From the IMG/VR virus record IMGVR_UViG_3300034272_003143, positions 1-51,707 of that record: a DNA stretch of 51,707 nt; one strand, 5' to 3'. Under the pieces are notes generated by a model. It ran no database searches, was not told the origin of the DNA, and was given only the letters and a program-made list of their open reading frames with translations. Of this stretch, positions 1-9,593 are shown one piece after another; positions within the stretch are counted from its first letter, which is position 1; each line of letters starts with the position of its first letter. Source of the DNA: a virus. The position numbers and the translations under genes were made by a program.

Positions 1-2007
1 GACGCAACTAACACCTGGATCGACGGTGGTTCCATTCAAGGTCCCCAAGGTATCCAAGGTGAGCAAGGACCTGCGGGCGCAGTGGGCCCCCAAGGTGAGA
101 CAGGAGCCACTGGAGCCACAGGCGCAATGGGTCCCCAAGGTGAGCAAGGTCCCACAGGAGCCACGGGAGCCACAGGCGCTGTCGGTCCACAAGGCCCACA
201 AGGTGAGACCGGCGCGACAGGTCCTCAAGGTCCTACTGGTTCCGAAGGTCCTCAAGGTCCACAGGGAGTGACGGGTCAACGAGGACTAACGGGCGCTCAA
301 GGCCCCCAGGGGGACACAGGGGCCCAGGGTCCGGCAGGTCCCCAAGGTCCTATCGGACCGAAAGGCGATATGGGCGACCAAGGCCCTATTGGAGTCACAG
401 GTCCCGCTGGTCCAACAGGCCCTCAGGGTCTCACAGGACCTCAAGGTCTCACGGGTGCAACAGGCGCCACTGGACTCACTGGTCAAGGCGCTCCAGTTGG
501 CACCATCACCTATTTTGCCGCACCAAATCCTCCAGAAGGATGGGTTGTTTGCGATGGACGGTCTCTGTCTCGCACCACTTATTCTAAGCTGTTCGCTGTC
601 ATTGGAACAAGCTACGGATCTAACAGCCCGAATTCATTCCGAGTTCCTAACCTCTTAGGTATGTTCCTCCGAGGTTGGAACCCCAATGCTGGCGGCAACG
701 ATCCAAACAGAGCTTTTGGTACTCCTCAGCTGGATGATTTCAAGTCTCACAACCATGCAGTAGGCGATCCCGGCCACTTCCACAGTATTACGGCATATGC
801 TGGTAACCTTGTTGGTAATCAATACACCCTAGCAACTACAAATGCGAACATCGTCCTAACTTCCTCACTCCTTAGCATTCAGAGGGCTAAAACAAACATT
901 TCAGTAAAATCTACAGGAGGTACAGAAACTCGCCCGGTCAACGTTGCTCTCCTACCTTGTATCTGCGCCTCTCCCACTCCGGGTGTGCTGGTGGAGAATC
1001 CGGCTCTACCCAACAATCTAGGTGCTGTCTACGGTAACGCCACAAACCCTCTAAACACGGTTGTTGGTTACCTATCCGGAGCCAATCTAGACACCACCAG
1101 CAACAACAACGTCATTCTAGGTACCTACGCAGGGGCTAGTCTTACCAGCGGTGATGGAAACATCGCTATTGGAAATGAATCCCTTAACTCCGGAGAAGGC
1201 GTCTCCAACAACATTGGCATCGGGTCGCTGACTCTGAACCTTCTGGAGGGCGGAAGTGAGACCGAGTCAAACATCGCAATCGGTAATGGCGCTCTTTCGA
1301 ACTTAACAACTGGCAGAAGCAACATCGTCATCGGTCCTGGTGCTGGCGCCTATTTCCAGAATGGCATTGGAAACGTCCTCATCGGCGGTTACGGTGGAGG
1401 GGATATTACCGGGGGAACGTATCCGAACGATGCAATTATTCTATCCTCTGCTGGTTTTGACGGAAGCACAAAACTCATTATCAACCAGTCAGGTTCTCTA
1501 TCTTTCTCAAATGAATACCCGGGAGCTGACTACGGCACTCCAGGCCAAGTCCTTCAATCCAATGGTCCCAACGCTCGCCCGACTTGGGTGAATGCCGGAG
1601 GTTTCCAGACCTACCCAATCTTCCGCACTAGCACTCTCACAGCCACAACTACTGGCAGTTACGGAACAGCAGTGGTCATCTACGATGTTGCGAATACATC
1701 GAACATTGTTGCGCAATACAACGGGGCCAACGGACGTTTCCAGCCCACTCTGGCGGGCTTCTGGACGATCCAAGCTTCCGCACGTTGTTTCGATGACGCT
1801 ACTTTGGAGTCTAATGTTAGAATTGTGAAAAATGGTACCACTCAGGTGGCCATTTGCGGATCTTACGGCCAAGTGGCTGGTAACGTCGCCGCAACAGTTT
1901 ACTTCAATGGGACAACCGACTATGCCACAATAAACATCATCACAGCCACCGCTGCAACAAACGTTCAGACCTCCTCTTACTTCTCCGCGTTCTACGTTGG
2001 TAACTGA
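1..2007 (+). CDS. Collagen-like tail fibre with collar, YadA-like and C1q-like domains (5' end missing)
   Basis: The reading frame is open from base 1, so the gene starts upstream; the first visible in-frame alternative start (GTG at 82) lies inside the collagen region and is not the true start. 668 residues are visible. Order: about 150 residues of Gly-X-Y collagen-like triplets (to about base 490); a phage tail-collar domain ([19 protein letters not shown], then [12 protein letters not shown], two HxH motifs and the closing [14 protein letters not shown]); repeats of the NIAIGNESL type resembling trimeric autotransporter heads; and a C-terminal C1q/TNF-like jelly-roll ending [11 protein letters not shown]. 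All four elements are known to form trimers, so this is an elongated trimeric adhesin at the virion tip. It is followed after 2 bases by a small gene. Function as a fibre is confident; its place in the virion is not known. Confidence 0.9.
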   Translation, partial: DATNTWIDGGSIQGPQGIQGEQGPAGAVGPQGETGATGATGAMGPQGEQGPTGATGATGAVGPQGPQGETGATGPQGPTGSEGPQGPQGVTGQRGLTGAQGPQGDTGAQGPAGPQGPIGPKGDMGDQGPIGVTGPAGPTGPQGLTGPQGLTGATGATGLTGQGAPVGTITYFAAPNPPEGWVVCDGRSLSRTTYSKLFAVIGTSYGSNSPNSFRVPNLLGMFLRGWNPNAGGNDPNRAFGTPQLDDFKSHNHAVGDPGHFHSITAYAGNLVGNQYTLATTNANIVLTSSLLSIQRAKTNISVKSTGGTETRPVNVALLPCICASPTPGVLVENPALPNNLGAVYGNATNPLNTVVGYLSGANLDTTSNNNVILGTYAGASLTSGDGNIAIGNESLNSGEGVSNNIGIGSLTLNLLEGGSETESNIAIGNGALSNLTTGRSNIVIGPGAGAYFQNGIGNVLIGGYGGGDITGGTYPNDAIILSSAGFDGSTKLIINQSGSLSFSNEYPGADYGTPGQVLQSNGPNARPTWVNAGGFQTYPIFRTSTLTATTTGSYGTAVVIYDVANTSNIVAQYNGANGRFQPTLAGFWTIQASARCFDDATLESNVRIVKNGTTQVAICGSYGQVAGNVAATVYFNGTTDYATINIITATAATNVQTSSYFSAFYVGN

Positions 2008-2009
2008 CA

Positions 2010-2234
2010 ATGCCTAATTTTAACTTTGTAGTGCCGCCCTCTCCGTTGTATCCTGGCAATACGCCGGGATCGCAGAGAGTTCTCAATCCGAAGGACACCC
2101 CTGATGTTTACACAACAACTGGGCCTTTACCGTTGTCAAACGGACTTGTTACTACAACTGAGTCTTTGAAATTTGATCCAAACAGCGTCACTGAAGGAAC
2201 ATTTGATTGCGGCAGATTCGGTTCGCAGGCCTGA
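2010..2234 (+). CDS. Small fibre-associated protein of unknown function
   Basis: 74 residues, ATG two bases after the fibre stop codon. Proline-rich N-terminus (PPSPLYPGNTPGS). The last third, GPLPLSNGLVTTT through GTFDCGRF, lines up with the end of the small protein at 5829-6005 (GPLALGAGIYIT through GVINCGTF), so the two are probably paralogues. Both follow directly after a collar-domain fibre gene. No signal peptide or membrane segment is visible. It could be a fibre cap, connector or assembly helper; that is inference from position only. Confidence 0.65.
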   Translation: MPNFNFVVPPSPLYPGNTPGSQRVLNPKDTPDVYTTTGPLPLSNGLVTTTESLKFDPNSVTEGTFDCGRFGSQA

Positions 2235-2237
2235 CAA

Positions 2238-4070
2238 ATGACTCTTCACATTCAAAACTTTCGCAGTGAAGTCCCCGGAGAAATCCCCGATTCTTTGCTT
2301 CCAGGTGAGATTGCTTTCAACTTGGCTGACAACTACCAGTTCATCGGTGACGGAAGTAATACGAGAAAAGATGCCGACGGAAACGTAATCCTGCCCATGC
2401 CGCCCTTGGGGCAAGGATTCGGCACATTTGGCGTTGGCGCCGGAACTCCCGGACCTCAAGGTCCTGTCGGGCCTCAAGGACCAGACGGCCCCCAAGGTCA
2501 AGACGGTCAAGACGGAGCGGCAGGTGTGCCGGGTCCTCCCGGTGAAAATGGACCAACAGGGCCACAGGGACCCGCGGGTGTCAAGGGAGACGATGGAGTG
2601 ATGGGACCTGTCGGTCCCGTGGGCCCTCTCGGCCCAGAGGGACCTCCCGGAACCGGCATCTTCCTTCAGGGGACTGTGCCAACTTTTGCTGATTTGCCCG
2701 CATCAAGCACTGAGGGGTTTGCTTATCAGGCCCTTGACACCAAAGACATTTGGGTGTACACTCCGTCCGGCTGGGCGAACTTCGGCCAACTCAGAGGCCC
2801 ACAAGGTCCTCAGGGTCCACAAGGGGTTCGAGGAGTTGCCGGTGCGACTGGCGCAACTGGAGCCACAGGCCCAGCTGGAGCTGATGGCGCCCAGGGTCCG
2901 AGAGGTTCTGACGGTGACCCAGGTCCTGCTGGAGCTGACGGTGACCCAGCAACCGTCCAAGTTGGGACCACCAACACGGGTCTGCCAGGGACGAACGCCA
3001 CGGTTGTCAACAGTGGCACAGTTCAAAATGCTATTCTTAACTTCACTATTCCAAGAGGAGCAGACGCCTTGGGGCTGCCTCCGGGCGGAAATGTTGGACA
3101 GTATCTCGTTGGGGCTCCTGGTACCCCATACCAAAGTCAGTGGGCAACAACGCCTTTAGTTGGGACCAACTTCAACAAGATTAGCTTGGGGGGCAGCACC
3201 ACCGGCGGTTCTTCCCCGTACAAAACCGGCATCTACATCGGCTACAACACCGGGGGAGCCGCGGGCACTGGTGGTGGAGCTTCGAACATAGTAATCGGTA
3301 ACTCCTCTGGCCAAACTCTCACCGCCCCTGCACAAAATAACATAATCATTGGCAATGGGATTGGATCTGGACCGACCAGTCTAAGCAACAGTATCCTTAT
3401 TGGCACAGGTTTTATTGGCAGTAATCTCACCTCCGAGGCTAGGGTCACGATCCTTGGTGGGCACCAGGGTAAAGTGGGCACAAACAATCTGACCATCATC
3501 GGTGACAACTCAGGCTTTATTAGCCTTGACACGGACAGAGGTGGTGTTGGTTTCAATAACTACGACACTGGCGCGGCTGGTCAACAGCTCATGGCAGTGG
3601 GACAAGGGGCTGCACCGGTTTGGGGAAACAAATCGTATGCTTTTGCCATTCTCACTGAAGATCAACGTTTTACAAGTCCCGGAAGTTCCGTAACTTGGAG
3701 TGAAATCTTTATTCGAGGATCCCGCATTAGGCAGGTAGTGGTCGGGGCAAGTCGAAACGTCTATTTTGAGTTAGACCAAGGAATAACTTACAAAATCACA
3801 GTTAACTTGGCAGCGTATGGGTGGGTTTATTTCGGCGGTTATGCCAATTTTAGATGGGACACCGGTGGTAATGCCCCGGCGGAGATTGCTTGTGCGCAAA
3901 CGCTTTTGTTTGCAAACAACAGGGATAACGGCGAGACCCTGGTTAATTCGTTCACCTCAATTTACACTCCAAGACCAACCGTAGTCCGCCACTCTCTTAA
4001 ACTTGTGAACGGGGAAGGATTCTTCGACCTCAGAGGTTCCCTTTGTTCGATGCTCATTGAGGAGTTTTGA
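2238..4070 (+). CDS. Collagen-like tail fibre with LLPGE-type N-terminal docking domain
   Basis: 610 residues. The N-terminus ([19 protein letters not shown]) belongs to a docking type shared with 4153-5820 and, more distantly, 16769-22492 and 22542-24035. Next come collagen triplets (residues about 75-138), a short insert of the type [13 protein letters not shown] to [10 protein letters not shown] (also in 24038-25609), a second collagen stretch (about 187-238), a segment ending [10 protein letters not shown], YadA-like NIVIGNSSG repeats, and a C-terminal jelly-roll resembling C1q that ends CSMLIEEF. This order suggests a trimeric rod with an adhesive tip. Three bases separate it from the previous stop codon. 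Which receptor it binds cannot be told. Confidence 0.9.
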   Translation: MTLHIQNFRSEVPGEIPDSLLPGEIAFNLADNYQFIGDGSNTRKDADGNVILPMPPLGQGFGTFGVGAGTPGPQGPVGPQGPDGPQGQDGQDGAAGVPGPPGENGPTGPQGPAGVKGDDGVMGPVGPVGPLGPEGPPGTGIFLQGTVPTFADLPASSTEGFAYQALDTKDIWVYTPSGWANFGQLRGPQGPQGPQGVRGVAGATGATGATGPAGADGAQGPRGSDGDPGPAGADGDPATVQVGTTNTGLPGTNATVVNSGTVQNAILNFTIPRGADALGLPPGGNVGQYLVGAPGTPYQSQWATTPLVGTNFNKISLGGSTTGGSSPYKTGIYIGYNTGGAAGTGGGASNIVIGNSSGQTLTAPAQNNIIIGNGIGSGPTSLSNSILIGTGFIGSNLTSEARVTILGGHQGKVGTNNLTIIGDNSGFISLDTDRGGVGFNNYDTGAAGQQLMAVGQGAAPVWGNKSYAFAILTEDQRFTSPGSSVTWSEIFIRGSRIRQVVVGASRNVYFELDQGITYKITVNLAAYGWVYFGGYANFRWDTGGNAPAEIACAQTLLFANNRDNGETLVNSFTSIYTPRPTVVRHSLKLVNGEGFFDLRGSLCSMLIEEF

Positions 4071-4086
4071 TAACGATCACATCACG

Positions 4087-4095
4087 GGGTAAAAC
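4087..4095 (+). promoter_or_regulatory. GGGTAAAAC element 1
   Basis: Seventeen bases after a fibre stop codon and 66 bases before the next ATG (4153). The leader also has short inverted repeats (CTTCA/TGAAG and CTTACGTAAG just before the ATG). Confidence 0.7.
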
Positions 4096-4152
4096 CACTT
4101 TACAACCAAGTCACTGAAACTTCAGATTGAAGCAGTTTTCACTTACGTAAGC

Positions 4153-5820
4153 ATGGCAACAACCATTCAAAACCTCCACAGCTTGACGGCGGGCAACCAA
4201 CCGGGCGACCTTTTGCCTGGTGAAGTTGCTTACAACGTCGCTGATGGTTTCACCTATATCGGTGACGGTACCAACAACTACACCGATACTCTCGGCCAAG
4301 TCATTGGCCCCTCGTCTGAGCCCGGAATGGGCTGGCAGCAAGGCATTTTCAACGCTGCTCCTGTTCCAGGCGCGGTGACCCTGGCTGGCATCTATGACGC
4401 TCAAGCCAATCTCGTCACCTCTGTCACTGCCGCTGGCACAGCAGCTGGTTTCACTGCCGCAGCTGCTCTTCCCGCCGCCGCACCTGGCAACAGCGACTAT
4501 TACGTTCTCGTTCAAATCGGCGGAACTCTGACTCCTCCGGCCCCCACCGGCGACGCCGATCCTGGCGATTGGCTCGTGTCGACCGGCACTGGCTGGGCAC
4601 TTGTCAAGACAAGCCAACAGGTTGTCCCCGCTGAGAACGTCACCGTCACCCCGACAGGTTGGATCACTGGTCCTAACCTGCAACAAGCTCTGAACCAAGT
4701 CGTTCTGAATGCTCTCACCACCGCTGGTGGAGGAATCTCCTACCTCAACGTTAATGGTGACCTGGAAGTTCTTGGTGACACCACGCTTGGCAATGCGAGC
4801 ACCGACAATCTGACTGTTGCGGCCACTTCGGTGTTCCAAGCTCCGGTCACCGTCAACGCGACGATCACCGGCAACTCGAGTCTGATCATTGCCACCACGG
4901 GTGTCTTCGGCACCAACTTGAGCGCCGCTGGTAACCTCACCGTCGGCGGCAACACAACTCTTGGCAACACCGGCACTGACACAGTTCTCGCAGCTGGTCC
5001 TGTCACTCTGCAGAACAACCTGACCGTCACTCAGACGACTCAGCTGAACGGCACGACTCAAGTCAACGGTGCGCTGACAACCACCAACCAAGTCGCCTTC
5101 ACTGGCTCCGGCTCTGCTGTTTCAGTTGACACTGCCACTCTCGCCGTTGCTGGAACCACTGCTGTCAGCACTGAAGTTGGCACGAGCCTCACTGTCAACT
5201 CCGCCAACGTTGGTTTCTCGACCTCTTCGAACGTCACCTTCAACGGCAACGTTACGCTGGCCTCTAACGCCAACTCCCGTACCGTAACGTACTCCCGCAA
5301 TGCCACGGTCACTGAAGTTCTGAACAACTTCCTGGTTGTGCCCGGTACCATCATTTCTTTTGGTGGCGCTACCGCTCCTGCGGGTTATGTTCCTTGTGAC
5401 GGTCGCAGTCTTGCCACCACCGGCCAGTATGCTGATTTGTTCGCAGCTATCGGTTACGCTTGGGGCGGCGCTGGAGCAACTTTCAAGGCTCCAGACCTTC
5501 GAGGTTTGTTCGTTCGTGGCACCGGAGCAAATGGAACAGCGAGAACCGCTGGGGGCGGAGTTCCTGCGACAGGAGCAGTTGGCGGCGTGCAACAGGACAT
5601 GTTTGCACAACACAAACACGACATTCTTGATAAGAATGGCAACGCTCTGGATCCAAATTGGGTCAACTCGTATGACACTCTTGGAACGGGCCAAGGCACC
5701 TCATTGGGCGGTCTAACCAGCGGCGGTTTCCAGTATGGAGGCAAACCGTATACGGGGAATGCGGGTTCTTTCGAAACACGCCCAATCAACGCATCGGTTC
5801 TCTACTGCATCAAATACTGA
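4153..5820 (+). CDS. Tail fibre with docking domain, GTYDA-type module, beta-repeat shaft and collar tip
   Basis: 555 residues. N-terminal docking type with PGDLLPGEVAYNVADGF. Residues about 75-165 hold a module (LAGIYDAQANLVTSVTAAG, then DYYVLVQIGG and PGDWLVSTGTGW) that recurs seven more times in this window. Residues about 195-395 are Thr/Asn/Val-rich beta repeats (GNLTVGGNTTLGN type) that suit a trimeric beta-helical shaft. The C-terminus is a tail-collar domain (APAGYVPCDGRSLATTGQY, DLRGLFVRG, FETRPINASVLYCIKY). The gene follows an 82-base leader holding a GGGTAAAAC element and starts a new unit. The codon pattern is more GC-rich than in some neighbours. A fibre role is well supported. 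Confidence 0.9.
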   Translation: MATTIQNLHSLTAGNQPGDLLPGEVAYNVADGFTYIGDGTNNYTDTLGQVIGPSSEPGMGWQQGIFNAAPVPGAVTLAGIYDAQANLVTSVTAAGTAAGFTAAAALPAAAPGNSDYYVLVQIGGTLTPPAPTGDADPGDWLVSTGTGWALVKTSQQVVPAENVTVTPTGWITGPNLQQALNQVVLNALTTAGGGISYLNVNGDLEVLGDTTLGNASTDNLTVAATSVFQAPVTVNATITGNSSLIIATTGVFGTNLSAAGNLTVGGNTTLGNTGTDTVLAAGPVTLQNNLTVTQTTQLNGTTQVNGALTTTNQVAFTGSGSAVSVDTATLAVAGTTAVSTEVGTSLTVNSANVGFSTSSNVTFNGNVTLASNANSRTVTYSRNATVTEVLNNFLVVPGTIISFGGATAPAGYVPCDGRSLATTGQYADLFAAIGYAWGGAGATFKAPDLRGLFVRGTGANGTARTAGGGVPATGAVGGVQQDMFAQHKHDILDKNGNALDPNWVNSYDTLGTGQGTSLGGLTSGGFQYGGKPYTGNAGSFETRPINASVLYCIKY

Positions 5821-5828
5821 GGTAAATC

Positions 5829-6005
5829 ATGACTGTATCCGTTTTCGCCCCGACACCTGCTCCGGCACCCTCCATCGTCCAGTACGAGCTCTATTCTCAG
5901 AATGGACCTCTGGCTCTTGGCGCTGGAATCTACATCACACGAGACGGTCGCATTGCCGTTGACGCCTCTGCCATCCCAGGCGTCATCAACTGCGGAACCT
6001 TTTAA
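5829..6005 (+). CDS. Small fibre-associated protein, paralogue of 2010-2234
   Basis: 58 residues, eight bases after the preceding fibre stop. N-terminal Pro/Ala stretch (APTPAPAPS), then GPLALGAGIYITRDGRIAVD and the ending GVINCGTF. This ending matches the last third of the small protein at 2010-2234, including the single Cys before the last Phe. It sits directly after a collar-tipped fibre, as that one does. No known domain is recognised; a role in fibre assembly or capping is a guess from context. Confidence 0.65.
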   Translation: MTVSVFAPTPAPAPSIVQYELYSQNGPLALGAGIYITRDGRIAVDASAIPGVINCGTF

Positions 6006-6011
6006 GTTACT

Positions 6012-6029
6012 TGGGGGCCTCGGCCCCCA
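6012..6029 (+). terminator. GC-rich hairpin between a fibre unit and the 6039 gene
   Basis: Seven base pairs (TGGGGGC with GCCCCCA) around a CTCG loop, followed by only TTTC. It lies seven bases after the stop of the small gene and ten bases before the next ATG. The stem is strong but the T-tract is short, so it may be a weak intrinsic terminator or an element that shields the 3' end of the fibre mRNA. Confidence 0.5.
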
Positions 6030-6038
6030 TTTCAAACT

Positions 6039-7277
6039 ATGCAACTCTACACCATCTCTCGCATTGAACAGTATATTTGTGACGCTCTGATCGCGTCACC
6101 CGAAATACCTCTCAGTGTGAATATTCTGCGCCTAGCGGATGCTATTGATAAAGAGGGGGTGGTACAAAACACCAACAATATTGTGGTGCGATACGTAAGT
6201 TCATTCTTCAATGTGAAGTCCAGAATTCCACTCGTGTATGAGAGGATAATCACATTTGAACTGAACTTCAGCACCCAAAATTATCTCTCAAGTAGCGGAC
6301 ATGACTTCGCCACTCAACTTTTGGCGGGAGCGTACACTACGCTCGTGAGCGGCGTTCCCTCCGACACCGGGGTTTCTTTCTCTGAACCCTTCACCCTTCA
6401 GTCCGAAAACTTCACCGGAATCACCGAGAATTCTCAGTACACGTACACGCAGGTGTGGGGCATCACCGCCTCTGAAACATCCCCGTACGTGGCACTCGAT
6501 CCATGTGTTCAACGCGGTGACTGCTCACAGATTTTTCCAGGAAGATACACTCGCACGAATCTTCCACTCGCTGGCGTCATTGACGGTGAGTATCGCATCT
6601 ACGTACCCGCCTTTCCCGACGGTTCCTGCGCTGACGTTGTCGACGCTGACGGTGGAAATGGCGGAAGTATCATTTGGGAGAATGAGATTGCCAGGTCAGG
6701 GAACATGGTGTATTTCGCTGATCCCTCCATTGTTTTCCTTCCTGCACAGCTTATTAACAAGGTCCGTCTCACATGGACCGGGCAGTACCTTGGTGACAAC
6801 AAGGACAAGATCATGGTCGCCATCACAGACTTGGAGACCAATGAGACCATTGCTGAGGTTATTTACTGTAGTCTCAATGACATTGACGGTTTCCCACAAT
6901 ACTTAATGCGCTACACAGTTGGATTGTGGAAATCCAAGGTTGATCAACTCACCAACGAGAACTACTCTCGGTCCGCATTTGATGATGATTGGAATCAAAG
7001 CACTTCCACTGGTGTTTTGGCGATCGTTCTCAGCAATGCTCAGGCCATTTACACTGACCCAACTAACCCCCAAGCCACACAACGGATGGTTGATGGAGGA
7101 ATCGTGGTTGGGGTTGAGCCAGATGTGTTCATTCAGGTGGGACCGGAACGGTTCATCATGGTCCAACAGTCGCCAGTCGGACGCGGATGGATTAAACAGA
7201 CGGGAATCGAATATACGTCAGAGAACGAACTCTGGAAGTTGGGCTGCCCGGGATGCCGCCCATCTATTCGGTCGTAA
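6039..7277 (+). CDS. Probable virion structural protein, unknown role
   Basis: 412 residues. No family is recognised with confidence. The protein is rich in beta-prone stretches with few charged clusters, has no signal peptide or membrane helix, and carries scattered Cys residues, including a CxxC at the end (LGCPGCRPSIRS). The segment from GHDFATQLLAGAYTTLV resembles baseplate or tail-completion proteins only in general character. It sits between fibre genes and the packaging genes and ends just before a GGGTAAAAC element. A structural role is inferred from position and composition. Confidence 0.6.
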   Translation: MQLYTISRIEQYICDALIASPEIPLSVNILRLADAIDKEGVVQNTNNIVVRYVSSFFNVKSRIPLVYERIITFELNFSTQNYLSSSGHDFATQLLAGAYTTLVSGVPSDTGVSFSEPFTLQSENFTGITENSQYTYTQVWGITASETSPYVALDPCVQRGDCSQIFPGRYTRTNLPLAGVIDGEYRIYVPAFPDGSCADVVDADGGNGGSIIWENEIARSGNMVYFADPSIVFLPAQLINKVRLTWTGQYLGDNKDKIMVAITDLETNETIAEVIYCSLNDIDGFPQYLMRYTVGLWKSKVDQLTNENYSRSAFDDDWNQSTSTGVLAIVLSNAQAIYTDPTNPQATQRMVDGGIVVGVEPDVFIQVGPERFIMVQQSPVGRGWIKQTGIEYTSENELWKLGCPGCRPSIRS

Positions 7278-7278
7278 C

Positions 7279-7287
7279 GGGTAAAAC
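7279..7287 (+). promoter_or_regulatory. GGGTAAAAC element 2
   Basis: Two bases after a stop codon and only three bases before an ATG (7291). If the true first start is 7394, the leader would be of usual length. Confidence 0.7.
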
Positions 7288-7290
7288 TCT

Positions 7291-7464
7291 ATGAAAAAGC
7301 AGAAACCGCCACTCTGTTTCTCATTCTTTTTTGCTGAAAACAGTGACGAAGAGTGGGAGGAAACATTCGAAGCTCTATTAGAGTCAGAGAACTATGAAAG
7401 AGAATCCCCAACTCTGGTCACAGTACTATCAAGCACTAGCCCAAGGCGATCCCTCGCGAGCTAG
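7291..7464 (+). CDS. Small acidic ORF of unknown function
   Basis: 57 residues from the ATG three bases after the GGGTAAAAC element. The middle is acidic (SDEEWEETFEALLESENYE) and the N-terminus basic and aromatic (MKKQKPPLCFSFFF). Its last 71 bases overlap, in another frame, the start of the next small ORF. If the upstream element is a promoter, this message would be almost leaderless, so its translation is uncertain. Confidence 0.4.
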   Translation: MKKQKPPLCFSFFFAENSDEEWEETFEALLESENYERESPTLVTVLSSTSPRRSLAS

Positions 7465-7555
7465 GCAAATTCTTGCAATGATTAACCAACGCCCACAGCA
7501 GTCACACCCAATTCCGGGTGCCGGCGGCTGCTGCAATCGGAGATTCCCACGATGA
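7394..7555 (+). CDS. Small conserved-looking phage protein upstream of terminase
   Basis: 53 residues. The N-terminal half (NPQLWSQYYQALAQGDPSRA) reads as an amphipathic helical pair; the end is GGCCNRRFPR, a double Cys with basic residues. Its TGA overlaps the ATG of the next gene (ATGA), the same coupling used throughout this block, which supports it being real. A short Gly/Cys/Arg-ended protein placed just before terminase genes fits an accessory packaging protein, but no function is known from the sequence. Confidence 0.55.
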   Translation: MKENPQLWSQYYQALAQGDPSRARQILAMINQRPQQSHPIPGAGGCCNRRFPR

Positions 7556-7830
7556 AAAAATCACACGAAGACATTATTCGAACTAAAGAAGTTCTTGCTC
7601 AAGACGCACTCAAGGTCGCCACTGAGGCTCTCGGCTACATTGAAGATGCGATGCCTGATGCCGGCATCCGTGATCTCATCACCATTTTCAATTCCGCTAT
7701 CAAAACCCACCGCGACCTTGTGGGCGACATCGTAGATCTTACAGCGCCCAAGGAGGGAGCTGCTGAGAAGGAGCTGGCTAAAGAGTACACCTCAAAAGTT
7801 GACGATCTGCTGAAGAAACTATCGTCATGA
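7552..7830 (+). CDS. Possible small terminase subunit
   Basis: 92 residues, strongly helical and charged, beginning KKSHEDIIRTKEVLAQDA and ending YTSKVDDLLKKLSS. Its stop overlaps the start of the large terminase (ATGA), the usual place for a small subunit that recognises phage DNA and feeds it to the motor. It is shorter than many small terminases and shows no clear helix-turn-helix, so the call rests on position, size and helical character. Confidence 0.5.
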   Translation: MKKSHEDIIRTKEVLAQDALKVATEALGYIEDAMPDAGIRDLITIFNSAIKTHRDLVGDIVDLTAPKEGAAEKELAKEYTSKVDDLLKKLSS

Positions 7831-9551
7831 GGCCAATCATCGAGCACGTCTCTCAGCTTGAAGAGCACTCGAGTTGGCGGAAATACCAACGCGGAATCCG
7901 AGAACTTGAGTTGCTCGAAGCGCCGAAAAGCATCATTCACGAGTTTAAGCACAAGGCTGCTCGTGACTGCTTTTTGGCATTCTGCGATATCATGAAAGCG
8001 GGTGACTTGCAGGTTGCAGAATTCCATGAGATTATCGGCTCCGCCTTCGAAGACTTAGCCACACGCAGACAGCGTCGTCTCATCGTTTCCTGTCCTCCAC
8101 GCTCAGGAAAGTCGATGTTGGCGACCATGTTCGTGGCATGGTTATTAGGACGCGATCAAAAAACCCAACACGTTATCGCATCATACGGCGCACAACTCTC
8201 GAGTAAGTTCCACAGAGAGGTGTGTCTGATGATGAAGTCAGCGGGTTTCAAAAAGGTTTTCCCTGAGTTTTTGGGTTTCAACCCAGACTCAAAATATGAC
8301 ATGATGGGTGGTGGCTACATTCTGGCCACGTCCGTGGGAGGCGTGCTGACTGGATTCACTGCTGGAACCACCGACATGGAGTCGCCAGGTGTTGGCGCCA
8401 TGGTGATTGACGACCCGTTGAAATCCTCCGACTCGAAGACGGCGATGGACACGCTGGCGAGTTGGTGGGAGGAACAGGCGTCCACTCGACGAACGAACCA
8501 TTGGTGTCAGATGGTGATCGCCACCCGATTCCACGAGAAGGACCTTCACGGCATTCTCATGGAGAAGGATGGGCTCTTCGATGAGGAGGAGAATAAGTTT
8601 GGTTGGAGGTGGCTGAACATTCAGGGGTTGTGTGAAGATGTCGTCAATGATCCGCTAGGGAGAAAACAGGGAGAATCACACTGGCCGACAAACTCGGCCT
8701 TCACAGTTGACATGCTTCTCTCTCAGAAGAGAGCGATGGGAAGCTTCAAGTTTGCCGCTCTCTATCAGGGAGTGCCATCATCTGACGAGGGTCAGATCAT
8801 CAAGCCCGGTTGGATTCACCGAATCGAAGAGGAAGACTGCCCAGAGTTTGACGTGACATGGCTGGCAGTTGACTGCGCGTTCTCAGAACGTGAAATGGCG
8901 GACGAGACCGCGGTGTGTGTCTGCGGAATCAACAAGGAGAACCCGGAAATTGTTTACGTCATCGACATTGTGACAGGACGGTGGGCGTTCCCTGACCTCA
9001 TCGAGGCGGTTAAGCACCTCTACCGTCTGTACAAAGCTCGAGTCCTCTGCATTGAGAAAGCCGCATCTGGTCAGTCCCTCATTCAAGTGTTGAGGCGAGA
9101 AGCAAAAATTCCCATCGAAGAGTTCAAGCCATTGAAGTCGAAGACCACGCGCCTCCAAGCTGTGTCTCCGCTCTTTGAGCAAGGTCGAATAAAGTTTGTG
9201 GTGGCACCTTACACTGACCCTTTTATTCGTGAACTCACGCAGTTTCCATATGTGGCGCATGACGACCGTACTGACTCAGTGGTCTGGGCACTACACTATT
9301 ATATTGAGCACATGGACGCAGGAAATCGAATGCTTGCGGAATCTATCATCACCCACCGCAAGTTTTTGGGATCAACAAGACGTGCTGAGGTTGATGATTC
9401 TGGAATTTTCACCACATTAGGGAAAACTCCAACTCGAACACTCAAACCAGAAGGCTGGGGTTTAGAAACTGCCGACATTGTAGAAACTACTAGCGAAAGG
9501 ATCATTCGTGGCAGACGCAGTCGAGGGCGGGGCGTTGGCTGGGATGGTTGA
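7827..9551 (+). CDS. terL: Terminase large subunit (packaging ATPase and nuclease)
   Basis: 574 residues. It cuts concatemeric DNA and pumps it into the procapsid. Walker A is at residues 88-96 (SCPPRSGKS), Walker B at about 188-197 (VGAMVIDDP), followed by a coupling-type motif (MVIATRFHEKDLHG). The C-terminal RNase H-like nuclease shows the first Asp in LAVDCAFSE (about 347) and the closing acidic motif DDRTDSVVWALHY (about 478-490). The length is normal for the family. The sequence does not read like T4 gp17; it looks closer to the terminase_6 type with a fused C-terminal nuclease. Start by ATGA coupling to the upstream gene. Confidence 0.95.
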   Translation: MRPIIEHVSQLEEHSSWRKYQRGIRELELLEAPKSIIHEFKHKAARDCFLAFCDIMKAGDLQVAEFHEIIGSAFEDLATRRQRRLIVSCPPRSGKSMLATMFVAWLLGRDQKTQHVIASYGAQLSSKFHREVCLMMKSAGFKKVFPEFLGFNPDSKYDMMGGGYILATSVGGVLTGFTAGTTDMESPGVGAMVIDDPLKSSDSKTAMDTLASWWEEQASTRRTNHWCQMVIATRFHEKDLHGILMEKDGLFDEEENKFGWRWLNIQGLCEDVVNDPLGRKQGESHWPTNSAFTVDMLLSQKRAMGSFKFAALYQGVPSSDEGQIIKPGWIHRIEEEDCPEFDVTWLAVDCAFSEREMADETAVCVCGINKENPEIVYVIDIVTGRWAFPDLIEAVKHLYRLYKARVLCIEKAASGQSLIQVLRREAKIPIEEFKPLKSKTTRLQAVSPLFEQGRIKFVVAPYTDPFIRELTQFPYVAHDDRTDSVVWALHYYIEHMDAGNRMLAESIITHRKFLGSTRRAEVDDSGIFTTLGKTPTRTLKPEGWGLETADIVETTSERIIRGRRSRGRGVGWDG

Positions 9552-9555
9552 ACTC

Positions 9556-9564
9556 GGGTAAAAC
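9556..9564 (+). promoter_or_regulatory. GGGTAAAAC element 3 (phoH unit)
   Basis: Five bases after the terL stop and 38 bases before the ATG at 9594. Confidence 0.7.
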
Positions 9565-9593
9565 TATTTGACCGCAGGTTTGGTTTATGCACC

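Noticed and set aside
37-490. Short direct repeats that could look like a CRISPR array or tandem-repeat locus
   Set aside because: They are Gly-X-Y codons of a collagen-like protein, open in one frame throughout, with no regular repeat-spacer length.
4111-5091. 326-residue open frame on the minus strand
   Set aside because: Antisense of a Thr/Val/Asn-rich fibre gene; no domain and no coupling with neighbours.
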